A stretch of DNA of 9,021 nt from contig JAISJX010000061.1 in NCBI GenBank assembly GCA_031261145.1, positions 1 through 9,021 of the forward strand, in the 5' to 3' direction. This stretch comes from Tannerella sp. (GTDB taxonomy: Bacteria > Bacteroidota > Bacteroidia > Bacteroidales > Tannerellaceae). Positions 7,331 through 9,021 of this stretch are shown here, piece by piece; position 1 is the stretch's first letter; each line of letters opens with the position of its first letter. A program made the position numbers and the translations under genes. The notes below the pieces were generated by a model. It had not been told where the DNA came from. It searched no databases and worked only from the letters and a program-made list of their open reading frames with translations.

Positions 7331-7358
7331 TTTCTTTCGGATTTTATTCGTATGTTTG
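7331..7358 (+). promoter_or_regulatory. possible rarA promoter
   Basis: TATGTTTG at 7351-7358 is an exact TAnnTTTG match 35 bases before the rarA ATG. The upstream box is poor: TTTC at 7331-7334 is only 16 bases away, shorter than usual. The 83-bp gap after the preceding gene holds no clear terminator hairpin. Confidence 0.5.
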
Positions 7359-7393
7359 TAATGACAGAGAATTGCAATAATCAATTTTAAAAG

Positions 7394-8671
7394 ATGAGCC
7401 AACCATTAGCAGAGAGAATGAGACCCAAGACGCTGGACGATTATATCGGACAGACGCATCTGACGGGCAAACAGGCCGTATTACGACGTATGATTGACGC
7501 AGGCCGTGTACCGTCGTTCATCATGTGGGGGCCTCCGGGTGTGGGGAAAACGACGCTTGCACGGATTATTGCCAACAAGATGGATAGCCCGTTTTATACG
7601 TTGAGCGCCATCAGTTCCGGCGTGAAAGACGTGCGCGAAGTGATCGAAAAAGCCAAAAGCAACCCGTTGTTCCGCACCGCTAATTCGCCGATTTTGTTTA
7701 TCGACGAAATCCACCGGTTCAGCAAGTCGCAACAGGATTCATTACTTAATGCGGTGGAGACGGGGATTGTTACACTGATTGGCGCGACAACGGAAAATCC
7801 GTCGTTTGAGGTGATTCGCCCGCTGTTGTCGCGTTGTCAGGTGTATGTGCTCAAGTCGCTGGATAAAAACGACTTGCTGACCCTGTTGCACAAAGCTATC
7901 ACGGAAGATATTATTCTGAAAGAGAAAGAATTTCGGCTGACGGAAACGGACGCCATGCTTCGCTATTCCGGCGGAGACGCCCGCAAACTGCTTAATATAT
8001 TAGAGTTAGTGGTTGCGGCAGAAGAAGACAGTCCCATCATTGAGATTACGGACGGGAAAGTGGTGGAGCGTCTTCAGGAGAATCCCGCCGCGTATGATAA
8101 AGGCGGCGAAATGCACTACGACATTATTTCCGCATTTATCAAATCCATTCGCGGGAGCGATCCCGACGCCGCCATTTACTGGTTGGCGCGGATGGTGGCC
8201 GGGGGCGAAGACCCTGAGTTTATCGCCCGACGACTGCTCATCTCTGCCGCCGAAGATATTGGCCTGGCGAATCCCAATGCGCTCTTGCTGGCGAATGCCT
8301 GTTTTGAAGCGCTAAAGAAAATCGGATGGCCCGAAGGACGTATCATCCTGGCAGAAGCCACCGTTTATCTGGCGTGCAGCCCCAAAAGCAACTCCTCCTA
8401 CCTTGCCATCAGCGGGGCGTTAGCCAATGTGAACGAAACCGGCAACCTGCCCGTCCCCCTCCATCTGCGCAACGCTCCCACCCAACTGATGAAAGAACTG
8501 GATTACGGGAAGAACTACAAGTATGCGCATGATTATGAAGGCCATTTCGTCAAACAGGAATTTCTGCCCAAAGAGTTGCTGAATCATCATTTCTGGGAAG
8601 GTCAAACGAATCCCGCCGAGAATAAAATGATTGAAAGGATGAAGCAACTCTGGGGCGAAAGGTACAAGTAG
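7394..8671 (+). CDS. rarA: replication-associated recombination protein RarA (MgsA), AAA+ ATPase
   Basis: Cytoplasmic AAA+ ATPase related to clamp-loader subunits and eukaryotic WRNIP1/Mgs1; it acts at stalled replication forks and interacts with SSB in characterised bacteria. 425 residues, typical length. Order of motifs: the N-terminal LAERMRPKTLDDYIGQ stretch (5-20); Walker A GPPGVGKT (46-53); Walker B LFIDE (101-105), followed by IHRFSKSQQD; sensor 1 GATTENP (130-136); a probable arginine finger at Arg147 in LLSRCQ; sensor 2 GDAR (194-197). The C-terminal helical tetramerisation region contains HYDIISAFIKS, AEDIGLANP and the YKYAHDYEGHF segment, all typical of RarA and absent from RuvB. 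All catalytic residues I can check are present. ATG follows AAAAG. It is convergent with the next gene, with 5 bp between stops. Confidence 0.96.
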   Translation: MSQPLAERMRPKTLDDYIGQTHLTGKQAVLRRMIDAGRVPSFIMWGPPGVGKTTLARIIANKMDSPFYTLSAISSGVKDVREVIEKAKSNPLFRTANSPILFIDEIHRFSKSQQDSLLNAVETGIVTLIGATTENPSFEVIRPLLSRCQVYVLKSLDKNDLLTLLHKAITEDIILKEKEFRLTETDAMLRYSGGDARKLLNILELVVAAEEDSPIIEITDGKVVERLQENPAAYDKGGEMHYDIISAFIKSIRGSDPDAAIYWLARMVAGGEDPEFIARRLLISAAEDIGLANPNALLLANACFEALKKIGWPEGRIILAEATVYLACSPKSNSSYLAISGALANVNETGNLPVPLHLRNAPTQLMKELDYGKNYKYAHDYEGHFVKQEFLPKELLNHHFWEGQTNPAENKMIERMKQLWGERYK

Positions 8672-8676
8672 CAGCC

Positions 8677-9021
8677 CTACCTCGGATAAAGTTCACCGCT
8701 ACCTCCGTGATTCCAATTCGTAAGGACGGCTTTTACCTTGCCGAGTTGCGCTTCTACCAGATTATATTCGTTTTGAGCGGAATGTTGCTCAACACTGTAA
8801 TATCCCTTGTAACCGACGTCGCGGAGTACGGCCAATCGCTTGGGCAGATTGGGGTCTTCGCAACAATCCCAGGGGATGTGGGTATGCGCTACGTAGGGGG
8901 CGGCGGCTTTTTCGGCGATTAAGTTTTCTTCCGGCGTACCGGTCCAACCGCCGAAGTGCATACAGATGCCGAAGCCGGGGTGATCGACGGCTTTGATCAG
9001 TTTTTCCGTATGTTTCCAGCA
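8677..9021 (-). CDS. sugar phosphate isomerase/epimerase-like TIM-barrel protein, C-terminal fragment
   Basis: The frame is open to the right edge, so the start lies outside the window; 114 residues are visible. The Met codon at 8959-8961 is internal. The fragment shows HPGFGICMHFGGW, then APYVAHTHIPWD, then LRDVGYKGYYSVEQH. This is the usual end of xylose-isomerase-like TIM barrels (the AP-endonuclease-2 superfamily), where late His and Glu residues bind the catalytic metal; the candidates here are His46 or His48 and Glu78 of the fragment. The Asp common in the DxGH position is replaced in MHFGG. Substrate cannot be told from this part. Such genes in Bacteroidales often sit near sugar oxidoreductases, but the neighbours lie beyond the window. 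Confidence 0.82.
   Translation of the reverse strand, partial: CWKHTEKLIKAVDHPGFGICMHFGGWTGTPEENLIAEKAAAPYVAHTHIPWDCCEDPNLPKRLAVLRDVGYKGYYSVEQHSAQNEYNLVEAQLGKVKAVLTNWNHGGSGELYPR

Noticed and set aside
8707..8922. 71-codon plus-strand frame after rarA
   Set aside because: It is antisense to the isomerase-like gene, whose protein motifs are clear.

Overview
The window looks like chromosome from a member of the Bacteroidota, probably order Bacteroidales. The reasons are: upstream regions carry the -7 consensus TAnnTTTG typical of that phylum (found four times, each a suitable distance from a gene start); ribosome-binding sites are weak or absent; a pyrK-pyrD pair encodes the NAD-dependent class 1B dihydroorotate dehydrogenase; and there is a secreted, outer-membrane-type protein with a CarboxypepD_reg-like domain followed by a DUF5686-like body. 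No species can be named from this. Gene content is mostly ordinary core chromosome: I see no insertion sequence, integrase, CRISPR array or defence cassette.

Layout, left to right. (1) The 3' end of a YgjP-type zinc metallopeptidase gene (+, cut by the window edge). (2) A tRNA-Met(CAT) gene on the minus strand, with its own promoter and a possible terminator; its T loop is non-canonical. (3) A plus-strand cluster of pyrK, pyrD and, only 19 bp after pyrD, a 757-residue secreted leucine-rich-repeat protein. A promoter that diverges from the tRNA promoter lies just before pyrK. (4) A separate unit for the 848-residue DUF5686-like surface protein, with a promoter match in the 146-bp gap before it. 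(5) rarA, a AAA+ ATPase acting at stalled replication forks, with its own -7 match. (6) The 3' end of a sugar phosphate isomerase/epimerase-like gene on the minus strand, converging on rarA with 5 bp between the stop codons.

How the genes work together. PyrD and PyrK are the FMN catalytic subunit and the FAD/[2Fe-2S] electron-transfer subunit of one enzyme, which makes orotate in pyrimidine synthesis. The other genes share no clear pathway. The most distinctive object is the LRR protein. It is an internal tandem duplication: each half starts with an EF-hand-like calcium loop and a cap, followed by LRRs with an exact 21-residue (63-bp) period, 10 in the first half and 12 in the second. A cysteine stands at the same position of almost every repeat, a 'cysteine ladder' like that described for Listeria internalin J. 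A charged lysine/glutamate/arginine-rich linker joins the halves. I could not find evidence of a wholly new multi-gene system here; this protein is the best candidate for a closer look.
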